Source: Sialis fuliginosa (lineage: Eukaryota; Arthropoda; Insecta; Megaloptera; Sialidae). From it: a stretch of DNA of 64,000 bases. Below are positions 50,521-63,309 of this stretch, in pieces. Under the pieces are notes generated by a model. The model ran no database searches and was not told the DNA's origin. It saw only the letters and a list, made by a program, of their open reading frames with translations. Every line of letters begins with the position of its first letter. Position 1 is the stretch's first letter. Both the position numbers and the translations under genes were made by a program. The stretch is taken from contig OY540822.1 of assembly GCA_961205875.1 (NCBI GenBank), positions 15,440,501 to 15,504,500 on the forward strand, written 5' to 3'.

Positions 50521-53500
50521 AAAAACCGGAAACGACAATTTTTGAAATATTTATACTACACCATATATCGATGGCCCTTTAAATTTAAAACTGAACCGCA
50601 TATAATATGTTTTTTTCTTATTTGAAAATGGTTTAAATTTGCAGTATATGTTTACGATCTCATTGATATGAATATTTTAAATATAACCGACATATCTGAC
50701 AGAAATATGTCTGTACGTGTCTTACTATGCATAATTAAAATTCCCAATGTGCAGTAGTTTGTATAAGATATATATATTCACCTGTTAAATTGAAGCATCT
50801 AAAACCCCAAGAGATATTCGAACGTTTCTAGAAAGTCTATCATCACGGTGACAAATTATCTGTTAAACATATGTGCCTTTCTAGATTATTTATCTGTTGA
50901 AAATATATGCACAAAATACAGTCTACCTCTCGAATAACGAGTATATTTGAAGTGAAACTTCTTTAGCGAGCTAGTGAAGTAGACACGTTTTAAAATACGA
51001 CAGGTTTTCAAAATACACTACTTATTTTTATTTATTTTTAAATAGCTTTTATAGCGAACAAATACACTCATTATAGACACAGTACGCACCCGTAGCAGGC
51101 ATGTACGGAAGATTAATATTATTTTTGAAGAAACTTCAAAAGTTATAATGACCTTTTGTATAGAAAATTTGATGCTGTGCAAAAAAGATATGTACAATTT
51201 TCACGTAACATACGACATTCTTGAGATATTTTTAAAAATAACAATTTTCAGTTCAGTTCTTTGGTATAAATATTTTTCTTGTGAGAAAACTCTTTATGAA
51301 ACTGTTTCGAAGACGTCTGCTTGCTTTTACCGCTAAATAGTAAACATATTACCCCCATTGGTGTTCACTGTAGGAGGTCAATTTACCCAACTGTAATCGA
51401 TAAAATATTCCTGATTTGTCGACAAGTTTTCTTAGAAAATAAAAAATTAATAGAGTTTCTTTTCACAACTATTTTTATTCTACTACACCATTCGTTTTTA
51501 TCACATTATTAAGTTATGGTAAAGGAAATAATTTTTCTTTGATGCAGTTTTTATACCATAATAACATTCAATAATAATCTTTTTATCAAAGCAAAAAAAT
51601 GCTGTGTGGGAATAGATTTATAAAAAAAGGTACATACTTTTACTGTTATCTGAAAACGAAAGAAGATAATTGTATTGTCTTATTTCGATCATTGAAATAC
51701 CTTTCTGGAATTGAAAACAATTTTGGTTTATCATATTATCCCAATTTGTAAGAAGTATTTACGTAATTATTTTGAAATTAAAACTATTTCTCACTCTAGC
51801 TGATCTTGGCTTCTTAATTTAAGTCGTAGTACATGTGCGTATTTCAAAGATATATCATGTATTAATTGAATAAAGATAATGTTGTTTTGGTGTGTAATAT
51901 GTAATATAAGGTGAATTTATTAAAGGAACATGAAACCTTGGAGTTAAGCTTACCTAGAATACATAAATAATTATTATATCTAATAGGATATGGGCAATGG
52001 CCGATGGAATTATCTAGATCCTGAATATCTTAAGTAGTAGTTGAAACTGTAGGGTCAAATTGAATGACCACTATTATATTATCAAATAAACGTTCCTCCG
52101 CGCTTTAAGGGTTAACTGAATAATAATGACAATAGTAATCGGATGTTTACAACCATTTCAATGTAAATTGTATAGATTCTGTTTTCTAGACTTTAAGTGT
52201 ACTTGAGAAAATAAATTTTAACTTGAATTTCTCGATATATTGAATTATTCTCTTCAGTATTCAGATTATAAGATGCCAGTTGAAGGCATTGTGAGGCTCC
52301 TATCATATCTATCTTTTTAATATTTTTGTTTTTCGTCTTGAATTGTTAATACGTGATATGAGATAGGCTTATGGAAGTATCAATCGATTTCTAAAAAACG
52401 TACTAACGAGGTTTAACTGTATACGAAATAAACAAATTTATGAATTTTTCGCGAAATATAAATTTTGGTGTTTTTTCGAGAAGCGACACTGTCATCAGTC
52501 GCATTTCTATTGATTTCAGTTTTAGGCCAACGTTTCTTTTTATTGTGAATAAGAAACGAACATGTGGAACTTTTATCGTTAAAATGTCAACGTATTAACA
52601 AGTTTAATTCAAAAAAACTTCTTTTTGAAAAGAATCTCTTGAGTATTTGTTGAATAAAACATATTTCCATTTATTTTTTCCGTTTAAAGTGTTTTAAAGA
52701 ATTATTTCGGATATGTTTGAAAACTAAAGTAAATGCATACTTGTGAACAATGAAATTTTCATATTTGAAAACACGAGTGAAAAAAATCCAATTTTCTTCC
52801 ACACAACATCCAAGTAAATATACAAATCTTCAACAACTTTTCTTTACGAAAAATAAATCTAGAAGCATAGCACGCATTAATTTAAATACAGGACTTCCCT
52901 TTTTATTTGTCTAGTAGCATCTATAGGCGTCCATCCCTGTTATCCTATAAACCAGTGATTTCAAAACAACGTTACCTCTTATTCTTATAAACAAATCATT
53001 CAAGAATATAATTTTAAATAGGGTTATTTTTTACACCTTCAAAGCTATTTGAACGTGCCCACTGTAATTCCTTACGAAATATTGACTGAAAGATAATAAT
53101 TGTTAATTTAATTGGATAATTTTACCAATTTTTTTAATAAAAACAATCAAATGACTTATAGATTCAAAAATGTTGAAATGTACTATCAAAAATTCAATTC
53201 ATGAACATATAAAATATATAAAAAAAGTTTTGAAACCACTGCTACAGATATCCAATCATACAAACAATCCATGTGGAGTCCTTCCTATTCAGGATCCTCT
53301 AAACTCAACTCTAAAGGATCCGTTGAATATCGGACTGGTAGACAGACGGACTGGAATGTACGTTCGTTTGACCCCTCTACTCTTGTTATACCAACCCCCC
53401 CCCTCCAATACCCACACCCACACTCCACCTATTGTCAGTCTCAACATCTTTCATTCAACCCTGGTGAAGGTAGCCAAGTTAAAAAAATATATAACTTGTA

Positions 53501-55123
53501 CTTGAAATTAAGCTACGCGGTTTTTATATTTATTTTGTAATTTACTGTTTTTTGGCCGTAGATGTTATTAAGTGAAATTACTAAATTAACTTTTTTCTAA
53601 TCATTTATATTGATTTTTATATTTGCAAGTATAATAATTCAAATTTCAGGTTTATTTTATTTTGTTTTAAAGTCAAAACGACTTATTCCATAAAGTCGTA
53701 AACATTTTATAATTAGGCTTAGATAGTTTAAAATCTAAATTGTATTAGACCACTGGACAAACAGTTGAAAAAAATTGATGTTTTGCTTCTTCTGAAAACT
53801 GAAAATTAATGTTAATGTTTGTGAATCATGAATTTTAATTATATGACACATTTTTCTAATGAATTTAAAAAATGTGTACACATATATATTTATATACTTA
53901 TATAAATTAATTTTCATATTGTATAAATATATTTTTATTTAATTTAAATATTTGTATTTTCCTTAAAACATAGTTAGTCGTTTTTGCTTTTGATGTGTTC
54001 AAATATCGGTAAATATCCCAAAACGTTTGATGTGTGATGAAAATGCAATAGATTATTTTTTGTTCAACGTCTATTATTTGAAGAAAATGCTACAATTCTA
54101 AAATACAGCAAAATTTACATACATTTTTGAATCAAACAAAACAATATTGCCTGGAGCGATTTTTTTTCCTACAGTTGAACTCTACGTAAGTTCTCTTTCA
54201 TCCCACTTCCCCCTCCCACTTTCTCCACCTATAAAGCTCAATTTGAATCTTTGTTTCTGGGAGTGTAATTGATAAAAGATTTTAATACCTATACCTATCT
54301 ATCTTATTAAGTTAATTTATTATTTAAATATTTTTATTACTAACAAGGTATTATCAGGGTAGGCTTAATTTTTTTTATATATTCATATATAATCAGATTT
54401 GAATAAACTGGGTATATAGTATATATATATTATATATATATATATATGTAAATTTGCTGCAGGCCCTTAAAATTGTTACACCTCTGAATATATACACATT
54501 TCATGAATTGTATTAACTCAATATTTAGTCTCCGCATTGTTTTCCTTATGAATCTTTAGTAGAGCATTTAAATTTGCTTGTAAAATATTCGCTTTTGTTG
54601 TTTCTATCCACTATCATTCATGTTATTTAATCCCTTTCAATATTTAATCTGTTCATCCTTATTCAAACATGCACACGTCCTTTTATTCCTTCTGAACTGT
54701 ATGTTGGATACTTATTTCTACATCTAGATTTATTTATACTTACATAATAATATTATATAATTCACATAAAATATATCTATATTTACATATGGTACATACG
54801 TTTAAGCGGTTAATTCGTTTCATATCTTTGGTGTTTAACAGGGTTTTATCTTTTATAAGACTCAAAATATAAAACCTACAGCTTCAATGTTTTTATATTA
54901 ACTTTTAAACATATGTATACCTAATTTATTTTAGCAAAATTAAAAACAATTATATATTGCTATAATTAAATTTTGAAAATATAGTGCTGATAATTTTCTT
55001 TTGATCGAAATTTATATTTAACTTGAATGGCCCAGCTTTTCTTTGATACCCCACTCGCCGTAATTGAAAAACGCCAAAAAAAAACTCATGTTTACAATTT
55101 AACTTTTTTACTTTTTTCACAAA

Positions 55124-55344
55124 TCCATACTAATATTATAAATGCGAAAGTAACTATGTCTGTCTCCTTGTTTGTTACCTTTATACGGCTGAACTGTTAA
55201 ACCGATCTTAATGAAATTTGGCAGGGAGATAGTTTGCATCCTCAGTGACGTTTATATGCGCGACCTGTTTTATCGACCTTCTTGTTCTTCATGGGTGATA
55301 GTTCCTACATCTTATTGTATATATGACGCGAATGAAGTTAGTAG
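55124..55344 (+). mobile_element. Helitron-like copy with decayed 3' end
   Basis: Starts TCCATACTAATATTATAAATGCGAAAG after an A. It continues GGCTGAACTGTTAAACCGATCTTAATGAAATTTGGCAGGGAGA and ends near ACGCGAATGAAGTTAGTAG, where the terminal hairpin and CTAG have mutated. About 221 bp. Confidence 0.65.
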
Positions 55345-55744
55345 GATGTGACATACAATGTTGATTTTTTCGATATCAATACGAATTACTAAAAAGAAAA
55401 CAAGCTGATAAAATAAAAACGCAATTAAATAATAAAGAAAAAATAATCATGTCTTAAACGTTTCTAAGAAAAATATTTGTTTGAATTCTGAAAAATAAAT
55501 ACGTTGATAAAATTTATCTAAATTCAAAGTCCAAAAATTCACATGCTTATTACTCATATTTATATGTATAATAATACATACATACATATCTCTTTGTGTG
55601 CATTCTGTTTATAATATAGAAAAGAAAATCTAAATCTTTTATACTTGATGAAATTATTCTTATTTCTTTCTTTGTGCTTGTTATATTTGTGTTTGCCTGA
55701 ACAGAATATAAAATTAGATAATACAATATAGAATATATGTAGGT

Positions 55745-55776
55745 ACAACAGTAGCAGTAACAGTAGCAGTAGCATA
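55745..55776. repeat. AGTAGC/AGTAAC short tandem repeat
   Basis: CAGTAGCAGTAACAGTAGCAGTAGC is a short trinucleotide-based repeat. It creates the Leu/Tyr-rich frames on the minus strand at 55550-55801, which are not genes. Confidence 0.65.
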
Positions 55777-56402
55777 TAACATTAGGTTTAATTTCAGTCA
55801 TTTCGATATTTCATATTAAATATCGATTTTCTATTTTACCTTATTATACATATGTCGTATTATTACCTCAGTTTATACAATTACCACATACAAACACGCC
55901 TCCCAACTCACACCCATTCACTCAACCTACTCTACTCATATATTTATATACAAGAGGAAATCCCTGTTACCGTTCGCATATATTAATGTTGGTTTGATTT
56001 TATATAAAGCTTTTATATAATTATTATAAATAGTCATCAACGCAATAAATATATATTGTTACATTCGTTCGATATCAATTTCGATAATAAAAGTATCACT
56101 CATTTTATTTATGATTGGATTCTGAGTAAAATAATACTCTTGGTTCCTTGGTGTAACCCGAGTTTTGACTATCATAACTCAATACATATATAATTTCTAA
56201 CCTGTTGGAAATATTTAGGCTTGATTGAAAATCAAATTGTTTGCATTAAAAAAAGTAATTTTAAAATAAATGAATGAAACTATGATACTTAACGTATCTT
56301 GTATTTAAAAAAAGAGTACAAGTAGTACAGTAAGAATCTACCATTAAAAAAGAAATCAATAACTATAGACTGTATGAGTTTTTGTGAATCGGCTCCGTAC
56401 AA

Positions 56403-56855
56403 ATGAATGAAGCGACCAACACATCTTGCGGTACGTATAAAGGACAGAATCCTGGCCCAAAGTTACGCACTATTGATTCGCGGGGCTGTATAAGGGCGTG
56501 TGCACGTCGAGTGTGGGCAGCCCGGTGGGTGCGGGACGACGGGTGTGTGCGAGTGGGGAAGAGAGTAGACGTACACACTGCTATCCCACGCGCCCGTTCC
56601 GAGGGTCGCCGTTTTCATTTTCCCCTTGTACCCCTTGCGTCCCTTACACTAACCGGCGCCCCCACCAACGCCGAATCAACCCTCGCTACCGAGACAGGTA
56701 GCAACTTCTGCGTCTATCGTGGCCGTCAATGCCGGTGTCAAAATAACATCGCTGCTGTCAAAAATAACGTTCTTTGGTTCGTTAACACTCGTATCTTAAT
56801 TATTTGTTTATTGGTCGCAGGACATCCCTGTCAAAATAACTTACTGTTATTCTGA
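56403..56855 (+). other. CpG-rich segment with a 150-codon open frame, possible first exon
   Basis: Strong rise in G+C and CpG from about 56440 to 56720, unlike the rest of the intron. A TATAAG at 56489-56494 precedes it by a promoter-like distance, and GAGACAG/GTAGCA near 56697 could be a 5' splice site. The plus strand is open for 150 codons (Arg/Cys-rich) and the minus strand for 71, but GC-rich DNA has few stops and neither frame resembles a known protein. Best read as a candidate internal promoter or non-coding first exon. A cluster of TGTCAAAATAAC motifs follows. Confidence 0.35.
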
Positions 56856-57099
56856 TGTTTAAATTATAATCCAGAATAACATTTACAGAAGTTCTATATA
56901 AATAATATAGAATAAGTAACTTTAAACACCCTACAGGTGTCAAAATGCTTGTAAATAACAACAAATGTCAGAATAACATTATCATGTTGAATATGACATT
57001 CAATGTTACAAATATCAATAATTATGAATGTCAAAAGCTACGTATATCTACACACAATATATCTGAATACTGTCAGGAAAATACTCATATCAAAATAAC
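56736..57099 (+). promoter_or_regulatory. cluster of TGTCAAAATAAC-type motifs
   Basis: TGTCAAAATAAC at 56736 and 56829, TGTCAAAAATAAC at 56756, TGTCAGAATAAC at 56966 and TATCAAAATAAC at 57088, with weaker versions near 56938 and on the opposite strand near 56845. Five near-identical plus-strand 12-mers in 365 bp suggest a degenerate tandem array or a cluster of binding sites. TGTCA is the half-site of TALE homeodomain proteins, a link that is inference only. Confidence 0.35.
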
Positions 57100-57109
57100 A
57101 CAACTTTAA

Positions 57110-60100
57110 TTAATTGACGGAGTAAAATGTATTATAATGCAGGTATTATCACATTAACATTTCTATTTACCGCTTATATAAAATTATAGGTTACGTTATT
57201 TCAAATTTAAATTCATTCAAGTAAAAATTATGTATGAATAAACAATATTTAAAAAATTCATATAAAAATACCCGACAGAATTAACATAGATACCATAAAA
57301 ATGAATTAATTATTATTAAATTCCTGTATGGAAACTAAACATAATTTTCATAATCTTACGTGCATATTTAATAATTTTTGTTAAATATTCTTATATTGTC
57401 ATATCTCGAGGTTGTACTGTATGTATAATCGGTTAGGGAGTTGATCGATTTACATATAATACTGCAAAAATTGACATTTCAAAAAATAACTCCACCATTG
57501 AAATAAATGTTAATTATCTAAACAAAGTTGCCATAACAAAGAATATACATACAACAGTTGGATAATTATCATCATTGTTAAAATGCTACTCGATATTAGT
57601 ACCTACAATACCAACGCAAATGAAAAATACAGTACATCATCTATAAATGGTTTCATTTTTTCACTCGATAATTAATCGACGTATATTAAAAACATTCTGT
57701 TTATAGCTTTTTTTAATCAACGTTTCGTTACATATAACGAGATATACTAATACTATTTTAACAACGGAAAATTAGACTTATTATTCACTCGAGTCATTTG
57801 AATCGAATCAGTAAAATGATCCATTCAGTTTCAGAGTTTTTTCAGTTTTTATTATATTAATAGAATTGCCAACTTTGTTTACAACTAAACGGCACTTAAC
57901 AAATTATTTAATCTGGCTAACATAAGTTTTAATTGGGTTTTATTCTGATAATAGATTAAATGAATTCAAAAGGTTTGATTCAGTTTTATTATGGTTAAAA
58001 AAACTTGATAAAACAGAAAATTAAAACCAATATAATTTAAGACGTAATGTTCATTTTATCAACATATTTAGACTGAGAGTAGAACAGAATATTGCAATAT
58101 TACGAATTAATTAAATTGCATTGCCACTGAATAAATGAATGAATCTTTTTGAAAATGTGGGTTCGAGTCGATTCTTTCGTGAATTTCACATTTCTAGTAT
58201 TTGCGTAAGTAAACTATAATGGTGTTCTATTACAAACATTTAATTTAAGGTATTTGAGATCGAAAAATGTAAATTTTAGTGAGTAGAAGTTTTTAAACAG
58301 TTTTCAACTATATTGAAGTTTTGTTATCAGTTTCAAGTTGAAAAGAACAAACTAAAGTAGAAATCGCTTACTGCAGACTCTTCTACTATAAAATTATATC
58401 GATTTCTACCTATATATATATAAAATAAAATAATTTAATTAATGCTTCGCAGATTGGTTTTTTTATTACCATTTTTTCATTTTGTTATTTAATTAGTTAT
58501 AATTGATAATAACTAGCAAACATTTTTTGTAACGAAAAGTTAAACTTTTCACATAAATTTTTTTACAATACACACACCAATTTTCCAAATGGAGTATATT
58601 TGTTAGTTTGTATGTGTGTCAATTAAAATAAGAAAAGCTTTAATTGAAACAAACCACATAAGAGTAATTCTGTAATGATTTTTTATAATATTTTTATTAA
58701 GTAATACAGTAAGCGGTATGAATGAGATGATCATGACATACTAAGTAATTACGGTATGGTAGGATTTAATATTTTCATTTATAGAGAGCTTCCCCACAAG
58801 CTTAAAGCTCAAAGCTTCGCTACAAAGCGGTGTTGCGTTGTACACAGTCTATATTGTCTATAGGTATAGATAGGTGTATTATTTGTAAGTAGCTTATTGT
58901 ATATTATCGGCCTTTATCACCTATTGTCAAATAGGATTTCTCAGCGCAGAATTTGTTTTTCCACTTTTCGGTTTTGATGGAAAATCTCTAATTTCTTATA
59001 CGGTCGGAGTAGAAAAAGCATTTTGACGAAAATCTTGTTTTTTTATGTTGAAAAGTCTTTTAAATATAAAAACTATTTAAATTTAATAGAAAAAGAGAAC
59101 TAACTCTATACTAATTTAATAGTTAGAAGTCTTGAATGATATTAAATAATGATTTAAAAGTACGTATATTGTAAAATACGAAAGTAAAAGTAGTTGAAGC
59201 TATTACAGATAATTAAAATTCAACTTGGTAAAGAAAACTTTTTCAACCACTTTCCATCGGACAGTTCTTGATAGAGAATAAAATGTCAAGAAGTTCTAAA
59301 AATACTTAACAATTTTGTGCAAGGAAAACTGTTTCCCATTATACTATCTCTCGAGGTTTGGTTAGGTCAGCATTTTTGCTGGAAAAACTGCCAATACTCG
59401 AATCAATAAAACTTATCTGGATTTATTTTTTATATAAAAGATTTCTCCAGTTAAAAAAATACTTTATGCAGTATTTTGAATTAATATATGTTATAGATAC
59501 ATTTATATGAAGTTCTCTACCGGTTTTGGGATAAAATAGTTGAAAAAAAGATCGTAAAATATAACCATAAAATTTTTAGGAGGCGGTTTTCAATAAATAT
59601 AAATAATACAGAACTTTCCTAAGTGCCCTTTCACACATACACTTATCGATTCAAAAAATATAATGCAGATTCTTTTATACTTTATATAGGTACATTGTTA
59701 AATCGAGTATGACAATAAATATATGTTATTATCTACGAATGATGTATTACGTCATTTAAACAATTTATTAACGAGTTGATCGATATATTACAGGTAATAT
59801 TTGGTGTATTTTTCTTTCAAAAAGTGAGATTTATTGGTTTTTATAGTTCTTTTTAAAATGTTCTTGTCGATTTGCGATACTTTACAAAAACCACCGATAC
59901 TCGTGTTGTTTGGTAACCGCTGGTTAGGTCGAAGCTAAGTTTGTTGAAGTTTGTATATTATAGTTTACATGCGTAGCCGTATTATTCCCAGTAGGGTAGT
60001 TACGGGTAAAACGTAGCAGCATTGCATGTCAATGAATTACAGAACTTATACACGTCTGGTTGAGCCATCGCAACTCATTAGAGTATATTGAAGAAGAAAT

Positions 60101-62200
60101 AACATCAAGGTTATGTAAGGGAGACCCGGGTAAAGCAATAATACGGTTTATGTCCCTATTCGATCGCCCCTAACTTAAGAAATTTCATTTTTTCAACCAT
60201 CGCTAGCGGTATAAAATATATACTTACTCTGACCGAAAAATCGAACTTAAATGCACTTTACTGCACTTATTCGGGCATATGAAAGGAGATTTCGAATTTT
60301 TCAGATAAAAAATAAATATATATTTATTTTAAATAAAAAATATGAGTACTAAATATTGTTTGATTATATATTGTGAATAATAATTTAATTGTACGATATT
60401 AAAACAGAAAATGCTTTACTAAATGTAATTGAATAAACTTTTTTATGATGTTTAAAGTCTTGTTCATTTTCCTGACGAGGGTTAGTTAGAAATTTTCAAT
60501 TAATTAATTTTCTTTCGTAACCAATTAAGTTAGTTTTGCATTGCTTTCACTAATTTGTTGCTGAACAATTTTGAAACAAAAAGCATTATATTAATCAATT
60601 CGCTATAAAAAAGAACATCACCACTGTTGTTTACTTTATAGATTGCGCACTAAATTTAAAATACTTTAAATGATGAAACAGTTTTACCAACTACTTAAAC
60701 AAATAACGATTATAGATCGGAAACAAATTCATCATAGTACAGTAGCACCTCGCGATAAATGTTACTCGCTTTACGACGTTTTGCAATAACGACACTCTTA
60801 AATTTTTTATTTCTATTTCATTTTCATTTGTAAATCATGTACTTTATTTACTAAATATATATTTAAAGATAAACATTGTGTATATTTCCCTTTCTGTAAT
60901 TGTTTTATAACCTTAATTCACTTTTTGTCAAATTGCACTTTCGTCTGAACGAAACATTTAAAAATCAATTGACGATAAGTAGAAATATTGAAATCAGATG
61001 TTTGACTGTATTAAACGTGGTGTAATTTATGGGAAATGTTAGATAAATACCAGCATTAAATGCACAAGCATCAACAATGTAGATATAAATAACTTCAATA
61101 CATTTTACCGGAAAAAATAACAATCGTCATTTCTGAGAAACATATACGTGTATATACATTACACATACATAATATATATATATGTATATAGTTAATACAG
61201 ATGTCAGAATAAGATGGAAATGAGGATAACTCCCTTTTCTGGTCCAGGATAATCAATACAAACCTACAATCGTATTGGGGTGGAATCCTCATATTCTACT
61301 TCGCACATATACAATAATATAATTCAATAACTTCAACACCTTTAGCATATTTATGGTAGATTTCCATTTTGCTCACATATACTCGCCATACGTACAGAAC
61401 CGGACTTGGTTTAGTCAAAATGACTCTCATTAAATAAACTAATCATTTTTTTAACGTTCATTTTTTATGAAATTGTATTGTATATTGTATATTTTTAAAA
61501 ATTAAATGTTCGTGTATTCTTTATATATATTTTATATTTGTTTTGAATAATTTAAAATGTCCTTAATCAGTCCCTGTACAATATACATACAAACACATAC
61601 CGACTGTATGTAATATTAATATAAATTACTTAATTTAAATAACAGAAGAAAATTGTATCTCGTATCTTTACGAGTGTGAATTAAATTGATTTGTTTTTAA
61701 ACAGGTATAATATTATCACGTTGAAATTATTTTCAGTCTTCATACATAAATTTAAATAAAACATCCAATTCTGTATATACGATTTCAATTTACACCATAT
61801 TTTATATACCCCGACATAAATTTACGTCCGAATGACACAATAAGACTTTTCGACAAACTGACAATGGAAAAAAAACGAGAATTAATTTTGTACCAAGTCC
61901 AATCGATACTAAACCGAATGTAGAAAACACATTTTCGTCAATTTTCACCAGCACTTTTCCGGTGTTATGAAATGAAAAAAATATACGCAGATACATTAAA
62001 AAATACAGGTTTTGTATTTTTTTTCAATCCATCTTTAATAAATGACGGAGTACATTGAAATTGCATTATAGAACAGAACTGAAGGCATTTTACCTCATCG
62101 ATCAAAATCATTAAGATTAGTGTACATTTATTACTCAGGTATAGTTTCAACCAGTGATTTTCAAACGTTTTAATTATCTTTATACAAACAATATACTAAA
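57110..62200. other. AT-rich intronic or intergenic sequence
   Basis: No supported exon or RNA gene. Seen: ACAGTAGCACCTCGCGATAAATG near 60739-60761, like one end of a pogo/Tigger element without a partner; a GC-richer stretch at 59915-60175 of unknown nature; and TA repeats near 61170-61190. Confidence 0.4.
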
Positions 62201-62276
62201 AATTGTCATTACTGTAATTAAATGTCACCAAATATTTGTAATTTAGTACAAATATGATCCAAGACTAGTGCCATAG
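62180..62276 (+). repeat. fragment of CCAAGACTGGTGCTAGTA family
   Basis: AAATATTTGTAATTTAGTACAA...TGATCCAAGACTAGTGCCA matches the minus strand of the copy at 24.1 kb in the same order, so this is the same terminal part of the element. Confidence 0.6.
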
Positions 62277-63045
62277 TTGAAGTAATTATTTGTAACAATT
62301 CACTTCCTTTCTTTCTATCCAAGTCCAACTAGCAAACTCTTAAATGTCAAAATCACAAAATAAAAAAATAAAAACTTGTTCTGCATATTTTGTTTTGTAC
62401 TTTTTGTGACCTTTGCATGACGGTCAATTCCACGTCTACTACATTATTGAAAGAATTTAATGAATGTCCGTGTCCGTTCACTCACGTGTTTCTACATTCA
62501 CGTTCATATTATTTGGTCGTGACCCATTAAAATTTTTATTATTTTATTTACTCTTCACCCCTAATATTTTATATGAAAAAATTAAACTACAAAAACGTCA
62601 TTAATAAAAAGGATTTCAAAGATTGAAACTAAAGCAAAAAATGTAAACAAAAATTAAAGATCAAAACTAGAAAACCATTATTATTAGTTACTTTATCCTA
62701 TAAATTCAGAGCTAGCTCTTTTTTCGAAATAATTTGATCCGATCAATGTTTTTACGTACATATATGTACATACATACATACTGTACATTGGTTATTGTTT
62801 TAATATAACAATAGTTTAGTTAATTCCAATTACGATGTGCAGCTAACAACGGTAACTAGACTGCATCATTGTCTGCACACTCAATTATAGATGTTTCAAT
62901 GGGATGACCATTTATGTATATCAATTAAAAGTTTTTATTTTATATCTACCCCTCAAAATAACAAGTTAATTAACAAGGTACGCGTTATATTGCAAATCAA
63001 CTATGTCTATAGAGCAGTAGAACGTCATATTTATTGTTGAGTGAA

Positions 63046-63309
63046 CCGGGATGCTAATTGGAAGCTTCGTTATTATTATTCGACCATATCAAGAGCTTTA
63101 AGGATGCCATGTATGTATTTTTTTCAAAATTGTGAAATAAATATATAACCTGAACAAAACATGTATATTTTATAGTTTGTTTTATTAACCGGGATGCTAA
63201 TTGGAAGCTTCGCTATTATGTATGTATTTGTATGTATTTTTTTCAAAATTATAAAATAAATATATAACCTGAACAAAACATGTATATTTCATAGTTTGTT
63301 TTATTAGCG
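63046..63309 (+). repeat. tandem duplication, two units of about 143 and 120 bp
   Basis: CCGGGATGCTAATTGGAAGCTTCG begins at 63046 and again at 63189. Both units continue into ATGTATTTTTTTCAAAATT, AAATAAATATATAACCTGAACAAAACATGTATATTT and ATAGTTTGTTTTATTA. The second lacks about 25 bp of the first. The copies are nearly identical, so the duplication is recent. Confidence 0.8.

Noticed and set aside
53170..53540. Frames of 111 and 89 codons with a proline-rich stretch
   Set aside because: Two different frames over a C-rich low-complexity segment, with no family resemblance and no conserved splice signals visible.
55550..55801. Leu/Tyr/Cys-rich minus-strand frames
   Set aside because: Produced by a short AGTAGC-type microsatellite.
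58150..58180. GGGTTCGAGTCGATTC, like a tRNA T-arm
   Set aside because: No acceptor stem, D-arm or anticodon arm in the 70 bases upstream.
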